Below the pieces are notes generated by a model. It saw nothing but the letters and a program-made list of their open reading frames with translations. It searched no databases and was not told the origin of the DNA. A DNA stretch of 64,000 nt from the NCBI GenBank assembly GCA_904066235.2, contig CAJFCV020000003.1:6324001-6388000 (forward strand), read 5' to 3'. Shown piece after piece: positions 10,797 through 19,817 of the stretch. Made by a program: the position numbers and the translations under genes. Within the stretch, counting starts at the first letter, position 1. Every line of letters begins with the position of its first letter. Source of the stretch: Bursaphelenchus xylophilus. Taxonomy: Eukaryota > Nematoda > Chromadorea > Rhabditida > Aphelenchoididae.

Positions 10797-11318
10797 TTAA
10801 TGGAAACTTGAAATTCTGAAGCATCTGAAGGGAGTGTAGTAACTGTTGGGAGAAAAGGGACGGTAATCATAACTAAAATTATTCATATTACACAACATTC
10901 CGCATCGGCCGACTTACACTGCGTTCATATAACCGTAGGAACAGTAGGATGGAACATGGAAATAACTCGGTTTGGCTCGATAAAAGGACCAGTAAGGGGT
11001 TATGTAACGGTATTTGTTGTACCAATAGTCATCATACTAAGGAGGAATAAAGAGAAAAGAGGGCTTACATAACTGTGACTAGTGTAATATCGATGAGCAT
11101 AAGAAACTGGCTGACGATAGGAGGGCCAGTAAGTCTTATAAGTATTCAGAGAAGTGGTTACGCTCGGGAGGGAACATGTTCTGACCACCTGGAACACAAT
11201 TTATAACTGGATTTGTTAAGTTTGTTGTAATCGTTGAATGGCTTACTTTAAAAGGGATATCGCTACCAATAGAATTGATGTCGTTATTTACAATAGAGCG
11301 GGATCTGATGAGCACCAT
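10797..11318 (-). CDS. Tyr-rich array protein 13, filagenin-like
   Basis: Start at 11318 (MVLIRSRSIVNNDINSIG). Exon 2 starts VVRTCSLPSVTTSLNTYK (RTCSLP site). Exon 3 starts YDDYWYNKYRYITPYWSFY and ends YGYMNA; with the donor at GTGTAAGT the next exon continues VYDYRPFSPNSYYTPFRC to TAA at 10797-10799. The alternative is to stop at once in exon 3 (AAC GCA GTG TAA). The spliced form restores the family exon-4 module, so it is preferred. No AATAAA was seen close downstream. Confidence 0.65.
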
Positions 11319-11488
11319 CACGTCGACCCGAGAATGTTCCTTTCTTTCCCCAAACAGCCGTCCCCCGTCCCCGTTTTCCCCGGAAAATTGCCTTTATCTC
11401 CTTTTATCCCCTCATCTTCCTTCCCCTTGTCCCATGATCTCTTCACTCCCACTCAAAATTTTTTTATTTCTCACATAATTGTAAATGT

Positions 11489-12037
11489 TCATTGGAAAGT
11501 ACGATTGGGGAGATAGTACGGACTTAGATAGTAGGTGTCGTAGTTGTTGCTGTTGTAGTAATATCCTTTATACGGATATCCGTCGGCATTGCTGCAAAAG
11601 TTAAAATAAATGCCAAGAACTTACTAGTAACTCCTGTTCTTGGGAATATAGGCTCCATTCCCGTAGTAACTGTACAAAGGAAAGGCTACTGCTCGATAGG
11701 AGTAGCGAGGGTACTTGTAGCTGTAGTAGGCATTGTGATATCTGTTCCGATAAGCCCAACAGACGTCGTACTGCAATGGAGATTACTGCAAATTCATCTA
11801 AACCCACCAAACTGGAATCAGCATAATAACGGCAGGGATAATATGTGCGGAAAGTTGGCCAATATGGCTTATAAGAACGAACATTTGGAGTGGAAACTGA
11901 CTTTGAGAGCTGAAAATAAAAGGTTGGTGATGAGCAAGAGATATGACTACAATCAATTCTGTTGCTATAAATCATCGTCTTACCGGGGCAGGTCCCACAG
12001 AAAGAGTGGAGACCGAGGTCGACTTTAACAACACCAT
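11489..12037 (-). CDS. Tyr-rich array protein 14, filagenin-like
   Basis: Start at 12037 (MVLLKSTSVSTLSVGPAP). Exon 2 starts LSKSVSTPNVRSYKPYWP, with Lys in place of the usual Arg (KSVSTP). Exon 3 starts YDVCWAYRNRYHNAYYS and ends KNRSY; a phase-2 intron leads to NADGYPYKGYYYNSNNYD and an end LSPYYLPNRTFQ with TGA at 11489-11491. AATAAA at 11463-11468. Spacing is 170 bp (3') and 266 bp (5'). Confidence 0.73.
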
Positions 12038-12303
12038 TTTGGGAAACGGCCAAAGAAAAGAGTAACGGCCGCTGTTCTGGATCAAGCCCAGGACCCTCAA
12101 GGCAGATTGAGGCGGATCTCTTTCGAACGTTTTTTCTCCCAGATACGTGAATATAAAACGAATATAACTTTTTCTTTCTTTACTTTCGATGCCTACATTT
12201 GATGTCATGAACAGAATAATGTATCTTACAATCAACGCAAGTACTTGTTTATTCAAATTTCAAGTAAAAAGAATAAAAAATTGGAGTTTTTAGAAGTCTT
12301 TGA

Positions 12304-12871
12304 TCAGTAGTAGTTGTCTGAAAGTATTGTTCATACCACTGGAATGCACTTACAATCGTAGTAATAAGAGCGGTAAGGAGAAATGTAATTAGTTCTGTAA
12401 TAGGAGTCATAATAATACGGATAATGGGATCGATTTCTGTAGTACGGATAGTCATAATATCCATAATCATACCTAAGATACAGTAATTTAAATTGTAAAT
12501 AATTGTAATCAAGGAAACTCACAGATAACTTCGATAGGAGGGTCTATCGTAGGTGTACCATGGAATGTAGTCACTGTAATAGTATCTTTTTGGGTAATAA
12601 TTACTGTAATAGGGACTGTAATAATAGCGATAAGGATTGTAGGTACTGTAAGTTCCGTATGGATAGTAAGTATTCCAATAGGAGTAATAGTTTGGCCAGA
12701 AGGGTTTGTAAGTTGAGAGACTCGGGACCGAGTAAGTCCGGGTCAACTAAAAAAGATTCATTTATCCAGTTCGATTATTAGAATTACGTTGTATTATCTA
12801 GTACTTACTAGGCCCGGGGACGGGACCGAACTTGGCACAATGGCCACAGAACTGGATCGAATCAAGACCAT
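12304..12871 (-). CDS. Tyr-rich array protein 15, filagenin-like
   Basis: The most Tyr-dense member: the 75-residue second exon contains 26 tyrosines (my count). Start at 12871 (MVLIRSSSVAIVPSSVPSP). Exon 2 starts LTRTYSVPSLSTYKPFWPNY and includes YYPKRYYYSDYIPWYTY; the YWYD module is absent, so exons 2 and 3 look fused or one was lost. After a phase-2 intron exon 4 starts YDYGYYDYPYYRNRSHYP and ends SPYRSYYYD; a phase-1 intron then leads to a micro-exon giving YNYY with TGA at 12304-12306. AATAAA at 12248-12253. Confidence 0.75.
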
Positions 12872-12949
12872 CTTCAGAGAACGATCGGAAACGACGGAAG
12901 CGAGGGCAAGAGAGAAAAGAATCCTTTACGTGGGTTGGCCCTTATTTAA

Positions 12950-12955
12950 CACCTG
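12950..12955. promoter_or_regulatory. E-box upstream of array gene 15
   Basis: TAACACCTG, with CACCTG at 12950-12955, lies 79 bp before the ATG at 12871. Function is inferred. Confidence 0.35.
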
Positions 12956-13066
12956 TTCGCTCATCTGATTGTTTATTTACCACTCAACATTTACATACAA
13001 ACTTTTAAAAGTCGTTAAGATATTTGAGAGTTCGTTGATGCTATGCATTGGGTTACCCATCGAAGA

Positions 13067-13475
13067 TCAGTAATATCCAACTGAAAGAAACAATACAATC
13101 AAATATTAGTCTTACATTCGTAATGATAGGTTCGGATGGGATTAAAATAAGTGGGCTGTCTTTTGTAGTAGCCGTCGTAATAGTAGGGACCATAGTTCTG
13201 ACTACGATGACAATACTCATTCCTTAAATACAAGGTGTTTACAGCACTTTTTGACTTACAGGAAGTTCCGATACCTCGGCCAGCACTTGCTGATGGTACT
13301 GAGGTAAGCCGAAGGCTCTGGGACTAACTGAAAGTAAGGTTTTCACGGTAAAATAACTTCAATCATCAGTATCAAATAAAATAAAATTTTGTTTTTGATC
13401 CACCTGCTGGGTATCTGGAGCCAGGGAACTTGATCGTACGGTACTTTGAGAGCGGGAACGGGGAAGAGAGGACAT
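13067..13475 (-). CDS. Tyr-rich array protein 16, short form
   Basis: Start at 13475 (MSSLPRSRSQSTVRSSSLAP). Exon 2 starts LVPEPSAYLSTISKCWPRY; a phase-2 intron leads to NEYCHRSQNYGPYYYDGYY, which ends NPIRTYHYE, and a phase-1 intron leads to a micro-exon giving FGYY with TGA at 13067-13069. The YWYD exon is missing, so the protein is only about 95-100 residues. AATAAA at 12972-12977. Intron phases match the family, so an exon loss is more likely than an independent origin. Confidence 0.65.
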
Positions 13476-13626
13476 GATTTTGAGGAATGAGGCCAATCCC
13501 GAGATCCCCCTCTGCTTTTGTTTTATCTTTTTTTTTGTCTCCCAGGTCTCGAAAAATATTTATTTCGAAAAAATTAAGTTTACAATTCGAAAACTTGGTA
13601 AGCGATTCTTTATTTCTGCATGGACT

Positions 13627-14372
13627 TCAGTAGTACACATCTAAAAATTACAGTAAAATTAGGCATATTTGTATCGAAAAAAATGGAATTAAATGACTTA
13701 CAATCGTAATTGTAAGATCTGGCTGGCCAATAGTAACTTCTAGGCTCCGAATAGTAACTCTTACTGATCAAAGGAGTGTAATTTACATCGCGATAACTTG
13801 TGTGATGACTAAAAAGATTAGATCAATGTGCATCATTGTAAATGATTCATATCTTGTATTACAATACCGACTTACACATAGTTTCTATAAGGGTTGGTCC
13901 GTCGAATAGCAGCAAGGAAGGTGTCCGTATTGACGGTATAGTAAGGTCTGGGAGTGAACCATTGAGTGTGATTCTCAACTCCATAGTAGCTGGTCTGAGG
14001 ATTGGGTCTGTAGTCACTGTAAGCACCCCGGGGATACTGTTTGTTCCAATAGGAATGGTAATTGGCCCAGAAAGGACGGTAATTTGGGAGTTGGGGGATT
14101 GAATGGGTGCGAGTCAGCTGAAAGTGCACAAATTTACTGGTAAATGAAACATGTCGCTGCCAATTATCTTCAGGAAGTCACGACCATATGCCTGGGAACA
14201 TGTGGTATGGTAAGAGGATAATTTTTGTATTGTTTTTAGTCAAATTTTAAAATTATAATTAGATTTTTCGATCTTAATCCACAAATTAGAAACTTACCGG
14301 AGTTGGATCTGGATTAATGGAAGCCGAGCCGATTAAGGCACAAGACAGAGACCGACTTCTTCTGAGCCCCAT
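13627..14372 (-). CDS. Tyr-rich array protein 17, filagenin-like
   Basis: Start at 14372 (MGLRRSRSLSCALIGSAS). Exon 2 (from about 14119) starts LTRTHSIPQLPNYRPFWANY (RTHSIP site) and ends RRTNPYRNY; a phase-2 intron leads to VHHTSYRDVNYTPLISKSYY, which ends RSYNYD, and a phase-1 intron leads to a micro-exon giving YVYY with TGA at 13627-13629. As in gene 15, the exon-2 and exon-3 regions are continuous. AATAAA at 13609-13614. Confidence 0.73.
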
Positions 14373-14556
14373 GGCTGATCACTGAGAAGAGAGAGGCCCC
14401 GTTCCTTGGCTTTAGGGCACAAGAGAAAAAAGAGGCCCGAACCTCCTCTTCCGAACATAAATATCTGATATTATCACGATTGTACACTTGGGATACATTA
14501 AAAGAATCAAATAATATTAGAATTCGTTTTGTTTATTACAAAATCCAATGTTTTAT

Positions 14557-15167
14557 TTATATCCGACTGTACAGATACGTTCGGGGATTATACGGACTTT
14601 TGTAATGATTGGCGCAGCTGTACGAGTTGTAGTACCCTCGGCTGGAAGAGAGGTCACTGTAGCTAAAATTGAAATATTAATTCAAAAACCCTGCTCCCCA
14701 TTCATTTACCGCATTTCGAAATTTCAAAACTCACTGTGATGACTTTGCGCTGGGAAGATACGAATACAAGGTGTAGGTGTAATTGGGGACATAACTGCTG
14801 TAATAGTAACGTCTTGGATAGTCATAGCTGTGGTAGGTGCTGTATGACCGGCCAGGGTAATACGTAAAATCATCAAACTAAAGAGATTCCATTATAAATC
14901 GAGTAAACTTGCTCTGCCAGAAGTGTGATAAGTCCTGGCTGGACTGTAATAATTGTCGTAACTTGACCATGTGGGCTTGTATTGGTTTACCGTTGGCAAT
15001 GAATACGTACGTGACAGCTGGAAACGATTTCTATTCTCATTTCTTTCGCAACGATCTTTGATTGCTTCAAAAAAACTTACCGAATAAGGTCCAGATACCG
15101 CATTGTAAGACCTGGACCTGGACCGGTAAAGGCTGCTGGAGCTATTATACTTACACAACGGCGCCAT
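14557..15167 (-). CDS. Tyr-rich array protein 18, filagenin-like, with a GC-AG intron
   Basis: Start at 15167 (MAPLCKYNSSSSLYRSRSRS). Exon 2 starts LSRTYSLPTVNQYKPTWSSY (RTYSLP site) and ends YHTSGR. The following intron appears to use a GC donor (AGA|GCAAGT) and a TCTTTAG acceptor, since no GT donor keeps the frame. Exon 3 then starts FDDFTYYPGRSYSTYHSY and ends SAKSS; the last exon starts HYSDLSSSRGYYNSYSC and ends RTYLYSRI with TAA at 14557-14559. AATAAA at 14532-14537. Confidence 0.68.
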
Positions 15168-15210
15168 TTACCAAAATTAACACTTCTAAAGACAAAGAAA
15201 TGCAAAACGA

Positions 15211-15216
15211 CAGCTG
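15211..15216. promoter_or_regulatory. E-box upstream of array gene 18
   Basis: GACAGCTGATC, with CAGCTG at 15211-15216, lies 44 bp before the ATG at 15167. Function is inferred. Confidence 0.35.
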
Positions 15217-15265
15217 ATCAAAAGCGGGGGAAGGACTCGTTTATTCACAAAAAAGAGATAAAGAA

Positions 15266-16063
15266 TCAAGTCCAGGCGCTCAGGAATTTCCGGGGACGAT
15301 GATAATGGGGCTGATGGTAATAGAGAAGCTCGGTCTTCGGTTCGTATAATCGCCTCCAGTCACAACCCACCTTGTCCAGGCAATTACGCGTGATATGGCC
15401 GTGGTCTAGCGAGCTGAAAGTCGTAATTCCGTTCCGATAAGCCCCGAGCGCCTTATGAAAACTTAACGCGAGATTATCGTAGAGACTGGCACGGTACGGA
15501 GAATAGTATGTGGTACGGTAATAGGGCTCATAGGTGGGTCCAGTGTAACGCGTGCGGTAATATGGATGACTGTAATCGTATCTGGAAGAAAGGAGATGCC
15601 GGAATACAAAAAGCTTACAGTTCACTGCGATAACTGGTCCAATACGGCCTGGACTTGTTCAAGTAATAACTCTCGTTGAAGCGATTCACTTTATCGTACA
15701 ATGGAGAGAAATACTTTTGGCGATTGCTCCAATAATCTTCATGCTGCAATATTAAGGTACAAATAAACAATTGCTTGAGTGTTACTGCTTACCACAAGAT
15801 CAAAATCTTTGTGATATCGATAGGGAAACGAGACCGTCGAAGCCGAATAAATCCGATCTGGGAGCTGGACTGGGGACGGCTTCACAAGATTTACATCAGC
15901 AGAAGAAGGGGCCTTACTCAACTGAACAGTTCGTTAAAATTAACCACTTTCAATGCAGTAATGACTAGTTCAAACCTACAAAAGAAGGCGCGTAGTTCTG
16001 TTCGACAAATGGTAATGGCCGTATAATCTCAGAGGTATCCGCACGAGAGATTTTGTAACTCAT
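15266..16063 (-). CDS. Tyr-rich array protein 19, longest, with unique C-terminus
   Basis: About 216 residues. Start at 16063 (MSYKISRADTSEIIRPLP). Exon 2 starts LSKAPSSADVNLVKPSP; exon 3 starts HEDYWSNRQKYFSPLYDK and ends WTSYRSE; a phase-2 intron leads to YDYSHPYYRTRYTGPTYE, which contains the YYSPYRASLYD tail. Instead of stopping, the frame continues about 70 residues (NLALSFHKALGAYRNG, then LDKVGCDWRRLYEPK) to TGA at 15266-15268. That extension has a spacing of aromatic and charged residues like the extra C-terminus of array gene 1. AATAAA at 15240-15245. Spacing to gene 18 is only 98 bp. Confidence 0.72.
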
Positions 16064-16212
16064 TTCGCTTTAACAACGCCTGCCGAACGTGTATATAATA
16101 ACCAAAGAAAACGAATTAGACCAAGCTTTTTCGGCCGCCTTCTCGGCCGCTCGAGTGATCAAGTACTTTTTTTATTTAAAAGAAGAAAACGAAAGCAAAA
16201 GCGAAGGAAATG

Positions 16213-16856
16213 TCACGGTAATGGCATCGGCGTCCACCGGACTGACTCCCAGAGAACATTGCGTCTGTGAATCGACAATTTCTTGACCCATCCGAATAGA
16301 TTTCTGTTTACATCTAAATACCATACACTGTTATTGAATATCACTTCAGAAAAGGGGACTCACCGTCGAAGAGACTTGGTCGATAAGGCGAATAATACGC
16401 ACTTCTACTGTACCAATTGTAATAGGGATCAATGTTACGAGATTCGTAGACGGAATGACGAGGTCTCCAAAGATAAGGTCGGGAGTAGGGATACCAACCA
16501 AAAACAGACGGGTAATATCGAGTGGGTGACCGGTAGGAATTGTACATGGGGATGGGATTGTAGTAAGTACGGTAATAGAGAGGTTCGTAATGGGAATAAT
16601 CATCGAGAAGTCTGGAGCCACGGTATTCTCGATGAGAAACAAACTCGGCGGACGGGAAATGATACAGAGGACGGGTGGTGGGACGGTTGTAGGGATACGC
16701 TCCAAGACTGACCACTGACGATGATCTGACCAACTAAATGAAGAAAGAAGATATCACAGATAATCTGAAACACACCGGAATTCTGGATGCTGAACTAGAT
16801 CGTCGAACCATCTGGGCAGACCTGGAACGGGCCAGGCGATACTCGCTGATCGACAT
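16213..16856 (-). CDS. Tyr-rich array protein 20, filagenin-like
   Basis: Start at 16856 (MSISEYRLARSRSAQMVRR). Exon 2 starts LVRSSSVVSLGAYPYNRP and runs uninterrupted through HREYRGSRLLDDYSHYEP and WYSRSAYYSPYRPSLFD to about 16363. A phase-1 intron leads to a last exon of about 35 codons (DVNRNLFGWVKKLSIHRR onward) with TGA at 16213-16215. That tail is basic but not Tyr-rich and has no counterpart in most sisters, so the acceptor choice is uncertain; a short read-through end near 16341 is the alternative. Confidence 0.62.
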
Positions 16857-17136
16857 CGCTGAAGATTAAAGTTGCATTACTTTTCTTTTTGCTCAAAGAA
16901 ATAAGTTCAATTGTTTCCAATTTATTTATTTACAATACGTTTCAAATTTCATTAAATAGTACAGAAATTGCTTCTTGGAAGGATGACGAATTAAAAAATA
17001 AAAAAGAAACAAACAAGGCTGGATAAACAAAACTTTTGAAATCTCCAGATCTTTTCATAGAGCTATCCCTTTAGCAAGATCAGGAAAGAAACAGCCGCCA
17101 TTTGATTCGACTCTGCCCTCTCTTATTTCGCTTAAT

Positions 17137-17819
17137 TCAATAGTTATAATATGGACGATAAGCCCCATACCAGGATGGAAGATAACTTGTGTCTCTGATC
17201 GAAACACGACGACTTTTGTAATAATTGGAGGGATATGTGTAATGATACAAATAGTTCTTATAATGACTCCAATTGGAATACGGGTATCCCCAGAAGTACG
17301 GGAACAAACTCCGATCGTAAAGGGGACTGAAGTAACGGTATTTATCGTAGCGATGGTCGTCGTAGATGTCACTGTAATCCCGGTAATTCCGATACGGATA
17401 ATAGGTGTTCTGACATGAGAAGTCAGACGAGAGCTCGGGCTTGGGAGTTGCGAGATTTCTCACCGAGTAAGAGCGTCGGAGCTGCAGAAAATACAGGTTG
17501 CATAATATTGTAAAAAAGGGATGAGATCAGTGATTACGAGGCTCGACTTTGGATTTCCGGCGCATCAAATTCCTGACTAACGTAAGGCATCCCTTATTAC
17601 TCACCGCGAGATTTTCGGCAATGAGCCGTGGTTCAAGCCTATAAAAACTCTGGGCCTTTCTAATTGCAAAACATGCAATGAGAGCAGCAGGTTTCCAAAA
17701 AAGCTTTGCCTGCGTCCAAAGTCTTACCGATTACAATAAGATTCACCTACAGGAGCCGACGCTACAATAGAAGGCTGACGGACCAAAGAAGTTGACCGAG
17801 CTCGCTGCAGGTACGCCAT
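17137..17819 (-). CDS. Tyr-rich array protein 21, filagenin-like
   Basis: Start at 17819 (MAYLQRARSTSLVRQPSI). A longer first intron follows. Exon 2 (from about 17481) starts LRRSYSVRNLATPKPELS, with the R-x-x-S core but no Pro, then runs as one long exon through YDDHRYDKYRYFSPLYDR, FPYFWGYPYSNWSHY and SRRVSIRDTSYLPSW to GAYRPYYNY and TGA at 17137-17139. The exon-2 to exon-4 modules are therefore continuous, as if introns had been lost. The nearest AATAAA (16921-16926) is about 210 bp away. Confidence 0.72.
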
Positions 17820-17888
17820 AGTGACGGTCCGGCCTGGAAGACAGTGGAAGGCCGAGCGGAGGCGTCTTCAGATATAAGAGCAGGCGAA

Positions 17889-17894
17889 CACCTG
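17889..17894. promoter_or_regulatory. E-box upstream of array gene 21
   Basis: GAACACCTGTCC, with CACCTG at 17889-17894, lies 70 bp before the ATG at 17819. Function is inferred. Confidence 0.35.
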
Positions 17895-17954
17895 TCCATT
17901 CACACGTATTCCACGATCCCCGATTTATTTTGTTTATTCAAAAAAAGAAAAAGA

Positions 17955-18709
17955 TCAGGACCAGCGGGCGAAGTACTCTCGGGTGGCCCGATCCATCGCC
18001 GAAAAGGGCGTGTAGCGAAGAGAGGTGTCCCACTCGTACTGGGACATGTAATTCTTTAGTCTACGGTTCCAATATTTGCGCGACAAATCAAAGTCGTGAC
18101 AATTGGGATCAGCGATATAACAGCGAGCGATATGGGGAGTAGTACGAATGTCTGAAGATCGGGTCGAAGAAGGGTACCACTGACCGATAGTAGTTCGTAT
18201 AGGGGTTCTGGTAGTCGTATCTGAAAGCAACCTACAATGTCATACTTATGCTTACAAGTAGCTCTTGTAACGGGTCCAGTAGGTGTCGGGGTAGCTCCAG
18301 TAATAGGGGTTGGGGATGTGGTCGCTGTAGGCGTATCTCCTAGGGAAGAGGGATCGGTTGTAGAGGGGACTGAAGTAGCGGTATCTGTCATACCAGTAGT
18401 CGTCATACTAAAAGTTTTAAAATGTAACTCATCATCATGTTCTTTGATATGTCGTCCTCCCAACTTACCAAACTGTAATCTCGATAACGCCGATAAGGGA
18501 ACTGGCTGGTGATCGTCCACTGAGGCTTATAACGATCGCTGACTCGGATATGTTCAGTCAAATCGGGCACCGAACAGGTTCTTGTGAGCTGGAAGAGAGA
18601 AGATGGGAAGCCCTCGGGCACTTACAAGAACATTTGGCCGCGAGCTGAGAGAGTTAGAGCGGACAATAGCCGCCGATTTGACCCTCGACAATCGATAATT
18701 GTCGCTCAT
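17955..18709 (-). CDS. Tyr-rich array protein 22, canonical, with C-terminal frame switch
   Basis: The clearest example of the family plan. Start at 18709 (MSDNYRLSRVKSAAIVRSN). Exon 2 starts LTRTCSVPDLTEHIRVSD (RTCSVP). Exon 3 starts YDDYWYDRYRYFSPLYNR. Exon 4, after a phase-2 intron, starts YDYQNPYTNYYRSVVPFF and reaches YYSPYRSLLYR with TGA at 18109-18111. A second open frame overlapping this end carries convincing coding sequence (DFDLSRKYWNRRLKNYM, then MDRATREYFARWS) to TGA at 17955-17957, just before AATAAA at 17933-17938. The two may be joined by a 61-base intron (18061-18121, weak GTTATA donor), or there is a frameshift. The coordinates given include the long form. Confidence 0.65.
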
Positions 18710-18845
18710 ACTATGGCCAAAACAAGAGCACACGTTCCTTGGCTTCTGGAGGAACGACGTGACATGTGCTTTCTTTCTTTTTCCGCCATAAACCCGGCCG
18801 ATCTCTCCCCGGAACACTCCCACGCCAAAATCAAGACTAGGTAAA

Positions 18846-18851
18846 CAGCTG
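18846..18851. promoter_or_regulatory. E-box upstream of array gene 22
   Basis: GTAAACAGCTGTTTAC is a perfect 16-base palindrome with CAGCTG at its centre (18846-18851), 137 bp before the ATG at 18709. It also lies just past the AATAAA (18861-18866) of the upstream gene. Function is inferred. Confidence 0.4.
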
Positions 18852-18899
18852 TTTACATTGTTTATTCTCAAGTACAAAGTCAATAAAAGCATATCAAAT

Positions 18900-19225
18900 T
18901 TAAATACGACGGAAACGGAAGTCAGGATCGAAATACCGGCTTGGGTCATCGAACATCTTGTAGTACTTATCCTCCGGGTATTTCACGCAGATTTGGCCAT
19001 TGGCCACCACAAAATGTTGAGGATGATGAACCTTAAAATTTAAATTGCAAAAGTTTATTACATTCTATCTGGGTCCTTTTTTATAAATTCATTAGAACTA
19101 ACCAGAGTAGGTTTCAGTGATGGAACGTGCTTGGCGTTCTCGTAGATGGCAGCTCTTCCCCATCTCAAAGAATAATCGCCATGACGGCAGATCTCAGCAG
19201 TCAAATTGGAGGTACGAGACTCCAT
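18900..19225 (-). CDS. Small protein at the 5' head of the array
   Basis: Two exons encode about 84 residues: MESRTSNLTAEICRHGDYSL from ATG 19225, and after a phase-0 intron VHHPQHFVVANGQICVKYPE to DPDFRFRRI with TAA at 18900-18902. It is not Tyr-rich and shares no clear motif with the 22 sister genes except strand, spacing (190 bp) and a basic aromatic end. It has no signal peptide. It may be a partner protein, an ancestral single-copy neighbour, or an unrelated gene. AATAAA at 18861-18866. I do not recognise the family. Confidence 0.6.
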
Positions 19226-19817
19226 TTAAAGAAACCTGATTGACTGATAAAACTGAGGGACTCTCCTCTTCCAAGAGCTGGACCAACTGTTATCTCAATG
19301 GCCAGAAAAAAGCCATTGAGAGAATTTCATGGCAAAGCTTGAAATTATGATCTTCCCATCCCATTTTTCCATAGTATACTTATTTACTTTTCAATCATGG
19401 GAGAACAGCTTTTGAGAGAGAGCCAAACACCGAGTGCACACGAAGGCCCCCCTAATTTCTGGTTGTGCTTTTTTGGAACGGCCACAGGAGGCAGGACATC
19501 GCTAACTGCGGTATACAAATTACCACCTTCCGGCCATGATTCGGCAAAAAAATTTGGGAACATGTTTTAATAACCTATGCTATATCATTATATGCCAGAA
19601 AACACAAAAAAAATCCGGCCCTAACAGAAGCTGACGCAGCGAGCCAAAAGCCATCTTTTAAGACATTTACCAAACGTAGATCTTTCCTTATTTTTATTTC
19701 ACAAAGCAACTGCAACTGATACAAAAGGAGAAAAACAAGCAAACAGATCTTTATTAGCAACAATGAGACCTTTTGGATTCGAGCCAAAAGCGGGATGTAG
19801 AATGAAGACATTGAAGT
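19226..19817. other. Gene-free spacer between the array and cct-5
   Basis: About 590 bases with no open frame in a plausible splice context. It separates the 5' end of the array from the 3' end of cct-5. It contains CAACTG near 19279 but no clear TATA box. Confidence 0.5.

Noticed and set aside
1895..18709. Idea that the Tyr-rich proteins are secreted cuticle or eggshell proteins
   Set aside because: All starts are polar and basic (MSEYxLxRxRS type) with no hydrophobic leader, so secretion is not supported.
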